A stretch of DNA of 64,000 bases from Pyrenula massariospora (GCA_021030905.1 JAGFMI010000006.1:2108001-2172000); one strand, 5' to 3'; positions 11,001-22,599 are shown, numbered from the stretch's first letter. Numbers and translations: made by a program. Notes: generated by a model not told the origin, from the sequence alone.

Positions 11001-11714
11001 TCTTCTGCTTCCCAGCATTGCTAAAGCTCGACGCACGGCAATTCAAGCTTGTCATCGATTCTTGCCTCTGGGCGAGCAAGCACGACAATCGAGAAGTTGA
11101 AAATACAGGCCTAATCATGTGTTATGAGCTCATGGAAAATATGGCCAACACTGACTCCCAGACATCAAGCGTCTTCTTCCGCTCCTTCTTCATCACCATC
11201 CTCCAAGACGTGCTTTTTGTCCTCACGGATTCAGACCACAAAGCTGGTACGTAGCTGGTTCACTTACTCATGACTGCCGCTAATGCGTATGTTTTCAGGA
11301 TTCAAATCCCAAGCCAACCTCCTCTCCCGCATGTTCTTCTACCTCCAATCCGGCAAAATCTCTACTCCAATCTTCACCCTCGAACAAGCCAACCCGGGCA
11401 CCTCGAACCGCGAATTCGTTTCCCGCTACACCGCCGAACTCCTCCACTCCGCCTTCCCTAATCTCAAGGAAAACCAAATCTCGCATTTCGTGCAAGGCCT
11501 CTTCACCCTCAACGAGGACACGAACAAGTTCAAGACGCACCTCCGTGATTTCTTGATCTCGCTCAAAGAGTTCCAGGGCGACGACAACGCCGATCTGTAC
11601 GCGGAGGAGAGGGAGCAGGAGAAGGCGGAGAGGGAACAAGGCGAGAGGGAGCGGCAGTTGAAGGTCGGTGGGTTGATCAAGCCGAGCGAGCTGGAGGGGG
11701 ATGATGAGCTGTGA
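8094..11714 (+). CDS. CRM1: Exportin-1 / CRM1 nuclear export receptor
   Basis: Eight exons: 8094-8159, 8222-8251, 8304-8376, 8425-8496, 8545-10503, 10551-10780, 10868-11246 and 11299-11714, giving 1074 aa, the normal length for CRM1. It is a HEAT-repeat karyopherin-beta that carries leucine-rich NES cargoes out of the nucleus with Ran-GTP. Diagnostic stretches include [60 protein letters not shown] and the GGLIKPSEL tail. The importin-beta N-terminal part lies in exons 1-5. The fourth intron (8497-8544) begins with GC rather than GT; only that donor keeps the DQCQ-GIRNFVV frame. Intron 6 (10781-10867) is 87 nt with no in-frame stop and could be mistaken for coding. Residue 526 is Thr at the site equivalent to human Cys528. 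Confidence 0.97.
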
Positions 11715-12610
11715 CTAGAAGAGGAGCTGAGATGCGAGTACGCTGGGCCGCAGGGCGGGGAGGGCGATGGGACTCGGGACAGGGTCGAGGATGGATACGG
11801 AATTGGAGTCAACAAAGGGGACGATGGGCTGGGTGGATGGGAAGTCTACGGGTTCTGATAGTACGGAATAAGGCCGATTTGACTTGGAATGTGTGCGGCG
11901 GGGGCAGAAAGAAAAGCCGCAACGCCGTAATCGGGATCTAGTTGCTTACTCGTCGCCTTTTTCCACGGCGAAGATCACATTGAGCAGCGATAGCAGCAGC
12001 AGCAGAGCGAGAAACCATCGAAAACCGAAAACACTTATGAAAGTCTATCAAGTGGGCAAAAGAACAAAATTTCTTCTCTCCCTTTTCTTGATACCAAAGT
12101 TATGTCCTTTTTTATTGACATGTGCTTGGTCTTGGCTGGTTGGTAGATCGCGAGGGGCAAAGCTTTGAAGATACAAACCTACCTACCTAGATAGATCATT
12201 AGGAATGGATCGGATTGTTTCTGTGTTGTGCCGTGCCTTTTGTTGTTTTGTTGGGACTTGTGGGGATAAGGTTGGTGCGAATGAAAGTCTCGCGGTAAGG
12301 AGGGTGGGAAGGAGCGGACGCTACTAGTTCGCTGGCTTGGAGGTGGCCATTGATCCGATTTCGTTTCTTAGCTACTGCGATGCCACGGCGGCTGCTATGT
12401 ATTGTACCTACTTTGGGACCGTCCGTAGGTTATGACGTGTTTGGTACATGGGGTTAAGGAGAGCGAGTCGTGCTATGTTGTAGAAGGGGGGTGGCTTATT
12501 CCATGGCAAGCCAGAATTGGGAGGAGAGGGGGACGTGGCTGATTGACAGACAAACATATAGGAAGCCAAGAGGCAAGGGAGAGGGGAGAGGGAAGGATGG
12601 CATGGTTGAA

Positions 12611-12725
12611 GATGCATGTATGTAATCTTGGAAGCATGAGGACGAGTGAGAGGCCAAGAAGGCTGGGGATGCATGTACTGTACGTAATCTCAGGAGCACG
12701 AGGATGAGTAAGGGGCTTGGAAAGG
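12611..12725. repeat. Imperfect tandem duplication, two ~57-bp copies
   Basis: Copy 1 is 12611-12667 and copy 2 is 12668-12725. Both begin gatgcatgta, continue with a gtaatct core, then a gcaygaggaygagtragrgg-like stretch, and end in a G-rich run. The copies differ by substitutions and small indels, so the duplication is not recent. It lies in non-coding, purine-rich DNA. Confidence 0.65.
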
Positions 12726-14157
12726 AGAGGGTCGGAAAGGAGTAGACGGCGAGGCTTGCAGAACGCGGGGAAGAAACGCCTCTGATATGTAGTGGGTGGA
12801 TCTGGAATAAGAGAATGTGGAGAATGGGAGGACAGGGGAGGATTTGTGGTAATGGAGCAAAAGGAGACGAGCTGAGCTTATGCACTAAGGTTGTGTAACT
12901 GAGATATTTCTCCCCTAGTAGATGAACTGATAGAGAGAGGTGGGAAGTCAGGGAAAGGAGAAGAGTTAATGTTGTAGACTGCTGCTATGGAACTGGTCTT
13001 TACTTAATGTGCAAGCAGGACTACTAGAGTCAAATTGGCGTTCAGCGAGACAGCAAGGTCGTGTTGTGAAACTGAAGAAATTTGATGGCTCGTTGCAAAT
13101 AAAATTTTAATATTCAGAATGCGGCGCTTGGTTAGACAAGACGAACACGAGCTGTTGTAGTAAGATCATCGATTGGACATCTAAGAGCCATCACACTCAT
13201 TGTTGTCAGCCCGATAGAGGAAGCCGATGCAGCCTTCATACACGAGGCAGAGCTGCGTTTCTAACGTTGGCTGGAGCTTTGTTGATCTTTCAAATCACCT
13301 TAATGTAGATAGTCTCTACTATAACGATCTCGTCAACGTCTCTAACTATATCCCGCTCAACGCGATGTATAGTGACAATCGTGTCTTGGCCCATGCAGCC
13401 TCATCTCTACACAAAGACCGCAAAACATCTCCTCCCAAGCATCCTTCACGGTGGTAGTCGGTACCACTCCAAACCACAGAGCCTGATCACTTTCAAGCTC
13501 AGTCCTGAAAGGACGGGACAGTGGACGAGATTAGAGATTTTTGGGAAAATGCGGTAGGACTCTGCGATGCCTCTGCTAGGCGAGAAAACGCAAGGCTTCC
13601 TGTGGAGATTGGCGTTCGAAGGCTGGACTGCATCGATAAATATGCAAGGCAGCCAGCAATGCAGGGTGGGTCAGGGAGTCAAACTAAGGAACATTCTACA
13701 CGCCATCAGGGTAAAGAAGCCACCCAGGGTGCATTCCGTCCACAAGTCGCCAATCTTGTAGTCTGTGAAGAAAATTTTATGTATAGGCCGTGGCATCGTC
13801 ACAAGGGTAGTGAGGTCAACTGGCTTGAGGCGTGGCATTCCCGTTCAGTGAGCCATTTTGCGTTTGTCGCTTGACTCGCTTACTGTACCTAATGCTCGGT
13901 CCGTTCCCCCGGTAGCGTCTCCCTCGGCGGGATGAAGACAGTCAATGGAGTAGCCAGACATAGCCTTATGAAATCCACAGCGGCCAATATGTGGGACATT
14001 TTCGAGCGTCTAATTGTGTTAACTTGCCACTTACGGTACCCCAGGATGTCAACATACTGCTTCTGGAAACGAAGTCTTATTTATTTGCTTCTCAAACACG
14101 CCGAGTGAGATAAATGGTGGTAACCCGACTAATGGCTAAAATTACCCGAGGTTGGGG

Positions 14158-14236
14158 CTCAGAAGTCGTGGCGCATCTAGTATACGCCGGGCGGTACCGC
14201 CAATGCTAACACTCAGATGTGCCACGACTTCTCACA
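14158..14236. mobile_element. MITE-like hairpin element, copy A
   Basis: Terminal inverted repeats share AGAAGTCGTGGCRCATCT (left from 14161, right ending about 14232). The inside resembles copy B at 33738-33816 (tacgcc, a ggtaccgcc/ggtgg block, then aatgctaaca). It is about 80 bp, has no coding capacity and sits in gene-poor DNA. The outer ends are uncertain by a few bases, and I see no clear target-site duplication. Confidence 0.6.
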
Positions 14237-14708
14237 CCCAATCTCGACCGGAGTTGCATAGCGGAGATGCTTGGCGCAATTCGATCGCACAACGGCTGCC
14301 ACATGCATGTAGTCTTCAGGGCTTGACACGGTAATATGCAGGCTGAATACCAAGCTCGATACAGCACTAATTTGGCGGGGCAGAGTTTCAGTGGCTAGTT
14401 GTGGGCTTGATCTTAGGTTACACAGCAGGCCGCTAGTATAGAACTGAAATTTGGTTCATCAATAAACATCGATCCCCTTAAAACCTATATGTTCCATGTT
14501 TTGTAAGCTATTGGCTTATCTCCACTATTTACAGTGCTACACACTGCAGGTGTGAGCTTTGAAGGAGCGGTATTTCGGACATCCCCTCAACACGCACAGA
14601 GTATCAAAATATCGATATCTAGGCTTGTGATTTCCGTGGCCTAGATGATTCCTACATTTGTTTCTCCAAAGCTACTCTCTGGATACAGCATCAGGAGACG
14701 CCTTGCTT

Positions 14709-15270
14709 CTACCACGTCGTGGGCCAAGCTGGAGGCCAGCTGTATGGGGGGCTCTTTGTCGGCGGCGGAGGCTTTTCGGTGGTCTTTGAACACTCCTCGG
14801 TCTTCGTGTAAGTATATGTTTCCTTAGGAGGACACGTCGATTCCTCTTTCTTAGTCGTTGTCGTTGTGTAATAATATGTGACTGTTGACGGCGGAGGACA
14901 TTTGGTTGTGACCGTATAGACCGACGTGATGGTTTCGGTCTTTTTATCCGTGATTGTAACTGTCTTTGTCTCCGCTGGCTTAGTGACTGTTTCAGTTATC
15001 GTTTTTTCAGTTGGCTTTGGACAAGTAGTCTTGGGAGGCTCCTTGGTAATAGTGTCTTATTCAAAATCAGCAAAACTCGAAGATCAACAGCTGGTAGCAA
15101 CGCTTACAGGTGTAGGTGAACGTGTATCCAGGCTTTGTCGGGCAAGGAGTCGTAGTGGGCTTCTCTGTCTTTGTAGTCCAGTAGGTAATGGTCGGCCATC
15201 CGCCTGGGGAGGCAATGACCAATGGCAAAAGAAGAGAGAGCGCAACTAGAAATTTAAGTGGTGAATGCAT
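14709..15270 (-). CDS. Small secreted Thr/Pro-rich cysteine-containing protein
   Basis: Exons in transcript order are 15270-15108 and 15055-14709, giving 169 aa. The 52-nt intron has donor gtaagc and acceptor aataag, and the frame joins exactly to a TAG stop. Residues 1-21 form a classic signal peptide: a short N-terminus, a Leu/Val-rich core and cleavage near A20-S21. The mature part is dominated by Thr, Lys, Pro and Tyr, with repeated T-C-P motifs: Cys43, 66, 107 and 129 are each followed by Pro, plus Cys143. It ends in a Pro/Trp-rich tail, and no GPI-type hydrophobic C-terminus is seen. The composition suggests a heavily O-mannosylated secreted or cell-wall protein or a small effector-like protein. 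I recognise no named family. The acceptor AAG is weaker than usual, but the coding continuity is strong. Confidence 0.82.
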
Positions 15271-15413
15271 GCTTGTAAGCTGAGCTTTGTGATAGAAGAA
15301 GCCTAAAAAGCTAAGATCAACCTAGCAAACCTGCCTTCGAAAACCAGTCGAGAGAGATGAAGTTAATCTAGCAGATGAAAAACAAGGAAAGATCTGAGTG
15401 GGTGAGGACGAGG

Positions 15414-15421
15414 TTTTTATA
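15414..15421 (-). promoter_or_regulatory. TATA box for the secreted Thr/Pro protein gene
   Basis: On the minus strand this reads TATAAAAA, about 144 bp upstream of the ATG at 15270. A clean TATA element at this spacing suits a regulated gene with a leader of roughly 100 nt. It is assigned by sequence only. Confidence 0.5.
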
Positions 15422-16768
15422 TCCAGCACCATCACCATCTCACTCGCGTCACGAATGAATGTGCTCGCCACGGTTCGGCATCCTACATGGCCAGGAAAGG
15501 CATACCAGCTACACATCTTGAGATCTTCAAAACTAGAAGATCTCGGCTCTCTTCCGACACCACGAAGCCCATTCACTTTTGTGGCTGCAGGAACTATCGA
15601 TATGCACATTTGCATGGAGCGGAGAAAACGAGTAGAACTTGTCAATCGAGAAGTAGACGGCTTCTAGAGTAAAGGTGGCGGAAGTCAAATAAGGTTTTCT
15701 GCACGCTATGACTTTGCCTAGAGGCTGCTGAGAGGAGGGGGGGGGGGGAAGGCCGTCATACCAGTCATGACACAAAACAACTTGCGAAATGGAATGATAC
15801 CTTCTGATGAATGACTCCTGGCTTCCTATGGACGTGATTTGTTGTTACCAAATTTTGTCACCTAGGCCATTCTGCAAGTCAATCCTTACAGCTGACTTGG
15901 CGTTTAACAATCTAGTGAAGCCTGGACTCTGTCATCTAGACTAAACTAGAAATGCACCTGGGTATGTCTTTTGGTCAAGAAAGCGATCTGGTAAATGTAG
16001 CTCGGTTTCCGCGAGCTTATCGGCAATGAGCCAGACATGTTCACTTCATTGAAGGGGATGCCGCGGGCCTTCCCTAATGGAAAGGCAATTCAACTGTTTG
16101 AGTCAGTAAATCATTGAATAGGTTCTTCATCGTTCCAGGGCGAGTCCCTCAAGTCGTATGTTGAAAGTCCGAGCCCAGCGGAGACGGTGACAGGGGGCTT
16201 TTCATGGAAATGTTGTCACAGAGGGATCATGATCTTGAATTGAGCATGGAAAGGTCGTGTCAAGTGAAAACAGACGTTGTCGGTGACCCAGACGTAGCTT
16301 TGGCAATCCGTTTCCCGAGCCTTCGAAGTCGATGCTCGGCGGGCGGATCGAGCCGGGTGCGGGAGAAGGAGACGGGCGAAAGAGTCTTGGCATGCATCGT
16401 GCCGCGTCGACGAGGCTTTCGACGGTTCCGTGTTCTTTTCATAGCTCAACCACCCACCCTGCTGATTGGTATAATGTTTCCTGACCGATGCAGGAAAAAC
16501 GATCAGCATAGCATAATAATGCGGAGGTCAGATCCGCCAAGCCATGCATATCCAGGCCGAGGCTCCCTTCGAGCCGCACTACTGTCATGACATCCTCCAT
16601 CTGAGGACACCTAGGACTCAATCCCGGTCACTCGTGCATACACTTCCCCAGCAAGAGAGCGTTTGACCCCTGCGAGAGCTTCAAGTGCTGAACGAAGCTC
16701 CAATTGCGGTTCTCGCATGGCCCTTCCGAGACATCCATCCCTGGACGCGGGAACCCGGTCAAAGTCGT

Positions 16769-18104
16769 TCATCCTCCAGGTTTTTGGATCTGATTATCCT
16801 CCGCCTGTTCCAGTAGCTCCTCATGAGGCGCATCTGGTATCCAATCATCCTCATCGTTGTTGAATCTGCACGCCTTTGGTATCAACCCTCCATCAGTGTT
16901 CACCCCCTCCCCCTTCCACACAGGTGTAGAAAATGCAAACAATCCATGCAGCATATAGTTGTCAGACAATGCCTTAGAATGACAATTAGCTTTTGTTTTG
17001 TTTGGCAATATTACAATGTGGCAAGCGTGGCTGACAGAACGAGAAGAAAAGATCAGGAACGAAAACCTGGGGCTGCCACGACACCTGCATATTGGCATGT
17101 TGCCACCAATACCCTTGCATTTCCCCACAAGAATCGGCAGATCTTATACTCTGATGACTGCAGGGTGCACGTGGGCCGCACCCGGCCTGGTGGTCCTATA
17201 GGGGTCGCGTAAATCGCCAAGATGCAGAAGGATCAAAACTTCAGGCTTGGGTTTCCTCCTTCAGCCTTTGCAATAATACCTGCAGTGAGACTTCGTGTCG
17301 GCAGGTCGAAGCTGATGGTTGCCTTCTTGAAATACCGAAATTTCGCACACTGGTGACCAGACCGTAATAGCTCGCTCGTCCTCGGTTGTGCAGCCACAGA
17401 GCATACCAAGAACACGTCCTCGATCTTAGCTTGCCGGACGATCGATTTTAGTCACGATCCACACGCAGAAGCGAGCGAGGTGCAGGTAGACTGAACTCTA
17501 TCAATTCCACCAGGCCGGGTTTTCGGGGGCTCCGCAGTCTTTCTACCGCCCCCAGTTGACGGCGCATACATGATATTTATGTGCAACTTGAGCACAGGAT
17601 AATCCGAATGGGCGATCCGGTTGACGAATGACTGGGTAATGGATGTCGTTGGCCCCCAAGTCGAAGAGGAGTTGGTCATGACCAACGCTGTGATTGAATA
17701 GGAGGCACTGCCGTAGCCGATACCTTGAAGAGGGAAACCTAATGATGAAGACGGTATAAGAAAGCCAGGAGATCGTCAGCTTGCATCACGCCAGTCGATC
17801 AGAGATTGCAGCTAATCTACGGGGTCACAAGACAAAAGTCCGATTGAAGTGGCAGGGAGTGGTGACCCGATGGACGAGAAGACCCAGACTGATATCGCTG
17901 GGAGATGGACGCCTGGCATTCCCTGCCTGAAAATAATGAAAATAAGGTAGAAGCTTGCAGCGGATTCCGAAATGTCGGATACCGTAGGATAGAGCGCAGG
18001 ACCAATTGTCGAAGTTTGGTATTAAGGACGTAAGTAAAATAGAGAATGCTACCAAACCCGATGACCACCAAAATAGTCTCAAGGTCGGTGAGACTCAGCG
18101 CCAT
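16769..18104 (-). other. Possible unresolved multi-exon gene or gene remnant
   Basis: Three separate minus-strand frames look protein-like but I could not join them. At 18104 an ATG opens MALSLTDLETILVVIGFGS with one hydrophobic, membrane-type segment. An ORF spans 17685-17452. A frame ending at 16769 reads as an acidic C-terminus (FNNDEDDWIPDAPHEELLEQ, stop soon after). Upstream, near 18225-18160, a short ATG frame is followed by a good gtgagt...ttgcag intron, but its phase does not lead into the frame at 18104. This could be a real gene with exons I failed to place, a decayed gene or chance. Confidence 0.2.
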
Positions 18105-19264
18105 ATGACCGTGACTGCAAGTCTAGATAGCATTAGCTAGTTTTTTTCAACAATGCACTCACCGCCAAAATAGGCTTGAATCAACAATATCCTGAACCAC
18201 TCCCATGATTGAACGTACGCCATCATTTTCTATTTCTGTGAGAGTGGTTCATGCAGCATCTCGCGAGGCAAGTCATCAGGAGTCGTGCGCCTCTCACTGT
18301 TGGCACTGGCACCGGTCCGGCTAATAATCCGATGGGCACGACTTCTGCTACATGCCTCATCGGCATTTTCGACCGCCGTGAGGACATTTCAACAGATCCG
18401 CATGCCTTTCCCCTTCCCAGTCCAGGTAAGGCGCAGCCGAGCTCGAGAAAAATCGCGGAAATGAGCGTTGGTGATCCTGAAGCGAAGTCGTCGTAGGCTC
18501 AAAACAGCGGTTCAGGCTTTTCGTACTATTGAACAATCCCCGCTCGACCTAGAGCGTAGAAAAAGATACCGTTTGAAAACATATATAGAGTCAAGCCATA
18601 ACGAGCTTGGAAAATTCAAAATGCTCCACAGGAATTCATCTTTTCTCGAGACGCGCGTCTTAACGTAAGATCATTATCAGCGACAAGCAGTGAGGTTGAG
18701 GTCAAGAAGGCCTGACATTTAATCCACGTGAGCATCATATTTCATGGGAAGCTTCTACACTGATGTACATCAAGGCTTGCGCTCCAGCATCAGCATGGTC
18801 GTATTCATCGAAATTTCGTTCGCAACAAATCAATTCTGAGGTACATTGATGGACACGCGTCGAAACGTGACTTTAAGTGTGGGCGGAATAAAACCGCGCC
18901 AAGCTCCACCCAACAAGGCCTCGAATACGCTTTGCGGCAAGACAACCTCGGCACCGCGCTTGTCACCTGTCAACCGTGAGGATGTTCTCACCTCATCGAC
19001 AACAAGGTGTGGCAATGTAGCCAGTAGCCCATCTTGACCTTTCTTATATGCACATTGGCGCATGCAGGTTTCTTTTGACGGCCCTTCATTCAAGCAAGCA
19101 ACTGCGCAATGAGATACGTCTTAGCGATTGTAGGTTAGGAAGTGTATGATTTAAGCCTGAATGGCAAACCCTATGCGGTATCTTCTTCCAACAGCTGCTT
19201 TACGAAAACTTTTCTCTCTCTCTAAGACTATCGTTAAGATTTCTCCTACATCTTTGCAGTAAAC

Positions 19265-21607
19265 ATGGCCTCAACAGCAGAATCAGTTCCGGCCACCATT
19301 CTCCGCAGTCCCCTTCCTCCACTCCCGGAAAAAGACGTCCTCACCCCTGCTCAGTGGGACACACTCTTAGCTATAGCAAACACATTCGTCCCCTCCATTG
19401 TCAGCAGAACTCCTTCGCAGGATACCGAGCTTCAAATTCCGACCGAGAAGTATTCGGAGGCTAAGCAGGCTATTGAAGCCCGGAAGCCTCCTGACGACTC
19501 CACAGGAATCGACAACTATCTGCAAGAGACGGCCAGCGATGTCTCCGGGTTCCAGGATAGTCTGCAGCGGACGCTCGGCCCGTGTCTTCATGAAGAAGCG
19601 CGCAACAAGCTAATCTTGGTGTTCAATCTCCTGAAGTAAGCCCCTGATAGGTGTATATGGAAAGCTTGGAGTCCACAAGCTAACGATGTGTCTAGTACTC
19701 GAGCAGGCTCACTCCTGCTCACAGGCTCGATGACACCAATTCATCTTCAGCCCGCTGCGAAACGCGAAGAGATTGTGTTCGGTTGGGAGAAATCACGCCT
19801 ACCTCCCATTCGGCAGGTATATCGAGTCTTTTCCCTGCTTGTGCGGCGAACATGGGTAGCCCTTAGCCCCAGTCTCCCACCACTGATTGGCTTTCCTCAA
19901 GTCCCAAAACATGGTCAGCGCCAACATGGTTACGAGTTCGAATTTCTTCAATTTCCCAAGAGTAAGGAAATAGAGACCCTCGACACCGACATTATCATTG
20001 TAGGTAGCGGCTGCGGTGGCGGCGTGTGTGCTAAGAATCTCGCCGAGGCAGGATATCGGGTTATTGTCGTGGAGAAGAGCTACCATTACCCCTCGAATCA
20101 CTTTCCGATGGACGCTAACAATGCCAACGTCCAGCTGATGGAGAACGGTGGAGCAGTGTTGACAGACGATCAAAGTCTGGCTGTGTTCGCTGGCTCGACG
20201 TGGGGAGGCGGCGGGACCGTCAACTGGTCTGCGTCATTGCAGACACCCAGTATCGTACGGCAGGAGTGGGCAAATGCTGGTCTTCCTTTATTCACCTCAG
20301 CTGAGTTTCAGAGCGCGCTGGATCGCGTCTGTCATCGGATGGGAGTCTCAGCTCAACATATCGAGCACAATTTCGGTAATCGAATGCTGATCGAAGGCTC
20401 AAGGCGCCTTGGATATGCCGCTTCAGATGTACCACAGAATACCGCAGGCCAGAAGCACTACTGCGGATACTGCACATACGGCTGTGCGGCGTCTGTGAAG
20501 CAAGGGCCAGCTAACTCATTCCTACCGGATGCTGCCAGAGCAGGTGCAGTGTTCATCGAGGGATTCTACACTGAAAAAATTATTTTCCAAGACCCCAAGA
20601 CCAAGAAGGTTGTGAAAGGGGTCGTTGGAACTTGGACTTCGCGAGACAGGAAGACGGAAAGACGGGTCATGATAAATGCAAAGAAGGTGATCGTTTCAAG
20701 TGGAACTCTCCACAGTCCAGTTCTGTTGCTCCGAAGTGGACTGAGAAATCACCACATCGGCCGCAATCTCAAACTTCATCCATGTATGTACCCCTCCCCC
20801 CTTCCATAAGAATTATTCATGCTCACCGCGCTAGCAATAAATCTGACCGCCATCTTCGACGAGGAAACCAAGCCGTGGGAAGGTGGCGTCCTGACCTCTG
20901 TAGTCCACGACCTCGAAAACCGCGACGGCCATGGCCACGGCGTCCGCCTCGAAATCATGACCTTCCTCCCCACCTGGGCCGCCTCAACCGTGCCCTGGAA
21001 GAGCGGTCTCGACTTCAAGCTACGAGCCACACAACTCCACCACGCGGTAGGCGTAATCGTGATCGCAAGAGACCGTGACAGCGGGCAAGTGTACGCCGAC
21101 CCAAAGGACCAACGACCAAGACTCGCATACACTCCAGGCCAATTCGACCGCGAGGGGATCTGCGAGGGAGTCATCGCCGCCGCGAAAATCGCCTACGCAG
21201 CAGGCGCCCGCGAGCTGTGGGCTCCAGATCCGAACATCCGCCGCTTCATCAGGACCGATGCTCCCGCTGGCGGCAAGTCCTTCCAAGATGGCGTAAACGA
21301 CCCTGCATTCCAGACCTGGCTGGACGAGGTCCGGAAGAAGGGCATCAATTCTCCCGACCCCATCACGATAGGTAGCGCACACCAGATGGGGAGCTGCCGG
21401 ATGAGCAGCACGGCAAAGAACGGGGTTGTCGACCCCAGAGGCCAGGTCTGGGGCACGGAGGGTCTCTATGTGATTGACGCGAGTATTTTCCCCAGCGCAA
21501 GCGGTGTGAATCCCATGGTGACGAATATGGGGATTGCCGATTGGCTAAGTCGCGGGATCGCCAAAGAGCTCGGCGGCGAGAAGCTGCTGCTCAGTTCGCG
21601 GTTGTAG
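19265..21607 (+). CDS. Long-chain fatty alcohol oxidase (GMC family)
   Basis: Exons 19265-19635, 19696-20783 and 20835-21607 give 743 aa. An FAD-binding Rossmann motif (IIIVGSGCGGGVCAKNLAEA) lies near residue 230. It is followed by the family-typical GSTWGGGGTVNWSASLQTP segment and, at the C-terminus, the GMC oxidoreductase block GSAHQMGSCRMS...VIDASIFPSASGVNPMVT. The N-terminal 200 residues before the FAD motif are characteristic of membrane-associated fatty alcohol oxidases and are absent from glucose oxidase or aryl-alcohol oxidase. Members oxidise long-chain alcohols to aldehydes with O2, giving H2O2, in omega-oxidation or peroxisome-linked lipid use. The length matches the family (about 700-750 aa). 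The neighbours are unrelated. Confidence 0.93.
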
Positions 21608-22083
21608 AGGATTGTGCTGTCGGTTGGTTGGTGGGCTCATCACTAGGAATCTCATGGCGAAATGCTGAGTATCAGAGTACGCTCCGATGACCTCGGCAGA
21701 CGGAATCATGAAGAAGCCCTCGATGAGAATAAATTGATTTCGACCGATGTTTGGATCAGGATTCATTGGCGAAAAGGATTTGAGTATTCTGTTGTACATC
21801 AATAATATCGGTATAAATCACATTGTGTAACCTCCCACTTTAACAATGTGCCCTTGCACTTTTCCCATGTCCAAATTTCCCGAGAAAGGGATCCTCTGTA
21901 TGCACCAAGCGCTTCACTCATCCAAAACTCCATTCGCTATGTATAACGCTTTTCCGCATAACACGCATGTTGCGCCTTTCAAATTCCGAGCCATCAGAAT
22001 GTGTCCTTGAAGATCCCACTCCTTCAATCAGATGCGGCAATTTTCAGAAACACCATCAACGAAATTCCTGTTCCAACATAACG
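21608..22083. other. Intergenic between convergent genes
   Basis: 3' flank shared by the alcohol oxidase (plus strand) and the small unknown gene (minus strand). Nothing else seen. Confidence 0.6.
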
Positions 22084-22599
22084 CTATCGAAGCATCCGCG
22101 GCGGTCCGATCGGGCCTACCTGGGGTTCGAGTGGCCTGCTTAATGAAGGCTGACCTGGCCATGTTCTTTCGCCCGCCGAATTCGGCTGCGCCTGCTGCTG
22201 AGCCTTTGATCTCTCTTCCAGCGGCGAAGTCGGATCATGGCCTCCGGATGAGGCGGGTGAATGCGTGTTTGTGAGGCTTGAGTTGCTTTCAGGACTACGG
22301 GCGGCACCTTTGAAATTAGGATTAGGCAGCTTTTGCTGGGGCTCCTGAGCGCTGCTTGAGAAGATCTTCCGGTCTCGATTTCGAATGTACTCTTGAGCTG
22401 AAGGTGAGTTTGTAAAGTAAGAAGGGTTCGGGACTCGTTCATCGCTAAGCGCTTGTTCAAAGCATCTCTGATACGCTGCTTCACCTCGAGGGTCCACTGC
22501 ATCTCGACCATCTGATTTGACTCCTTGGTTCCATCCACGCTCCTCCCAAATACTTCGCCATTGTGGTGGCGGTACTGCCGGCGGCTGAAATTTGTCCAT
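22084..22599 (-). CDS. Hypothetical protein, 171 aa
   Basis: Single-exon frame with ATG at 22599. I do not recognise a family. The N-terminal half looks like a folded or conserved module (QWRSIWEERGWNQG, then AYQRCFEQALSDERVPNPSY and SAQEYIRNRDRKIF). The C-terminal half is disordered, rich in Pro, Ser, Gln and Gly. There is no signal peptide, membrane segment or cysteine pattern. It is called as a gene because Trp, Tyr, Phe and Arg usage in the N-terminal half is protein-like while overlapping frames are not. It is convergent with the alcohol oxidase. Confidence 0.6.
   Translation of the reverse strand: MDKFQPPAVPPPQWRSIWEERGWNQGVKSDGRDAVDPRGEAAYQRCFEQALSDERVPNPSYFTNSPSAQEYIRNRDRKIFSSSAQEPQQKLPNPNFKGAARSPESNSSLTNTHSPASSGGHDPTSPLEERSKAQQQAQPNSAGERTWPGQPSLSRPLEPQVGPIGPPRMLR

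Larger units (their letters stand above)
11715..14708. other. Gene-poor region downstream of CRM1
   Basis: About 3 kb without a supportable gene. It holds the CRM1 3' flank, a short CAG-rich run near 11990-12010, a purine-rich tract (12480-12980) whose reverse-strand ORFs are only low-complexity Pro/Ser/Leu, an imperfect 57-bp duplication (12611-12725) and a MITE-like hairpin near 14158-14236. ORFs at 13521-13874 and nearby show no signal peptide, domain or splice structure that I trust. Confidence 0.55.
15271..19264. other. Gene-poor region upstream of the alcohol oxidase
   Basis: About 4 kb with no confident gene. It contains the promoter of the secreted-protein gene, a run of twelve G near 15737-15748 and a set of disjoint minus-strand frames between 16769 and 18104 that may be an unresolved multi-exon gene or a remnant. 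The last 100 bases before 19265 are pyrimidine-rich (ttctctctctctaag), typical of a fungal core promoter or leader. Confidence 0.5.

Noticed and set aside
12408-12885. Minus-strand ORFs rich in Pro, Ser and Leu
   Set aside because: They come from a purine-rich tract read in reverse; low complexity, overlapping frames, no domain, signal peptide or intron.
14152-14334. Plus-strand ORF across the MITE-like copy A
   Set aside because: Half of it is the hairpin element; no coding features.
15737-15748. Run of twelve G
   Set aside because: A simple homopolymer, possibly a sequencing-sensitive site; no function inferred.
11715-19264. Repeat-induced point mutation (RIP) remnants
   Set aside because: The region is gene-poor but not clearly AT-rich or TpA-enriched by eye; a RIP index would be needed.
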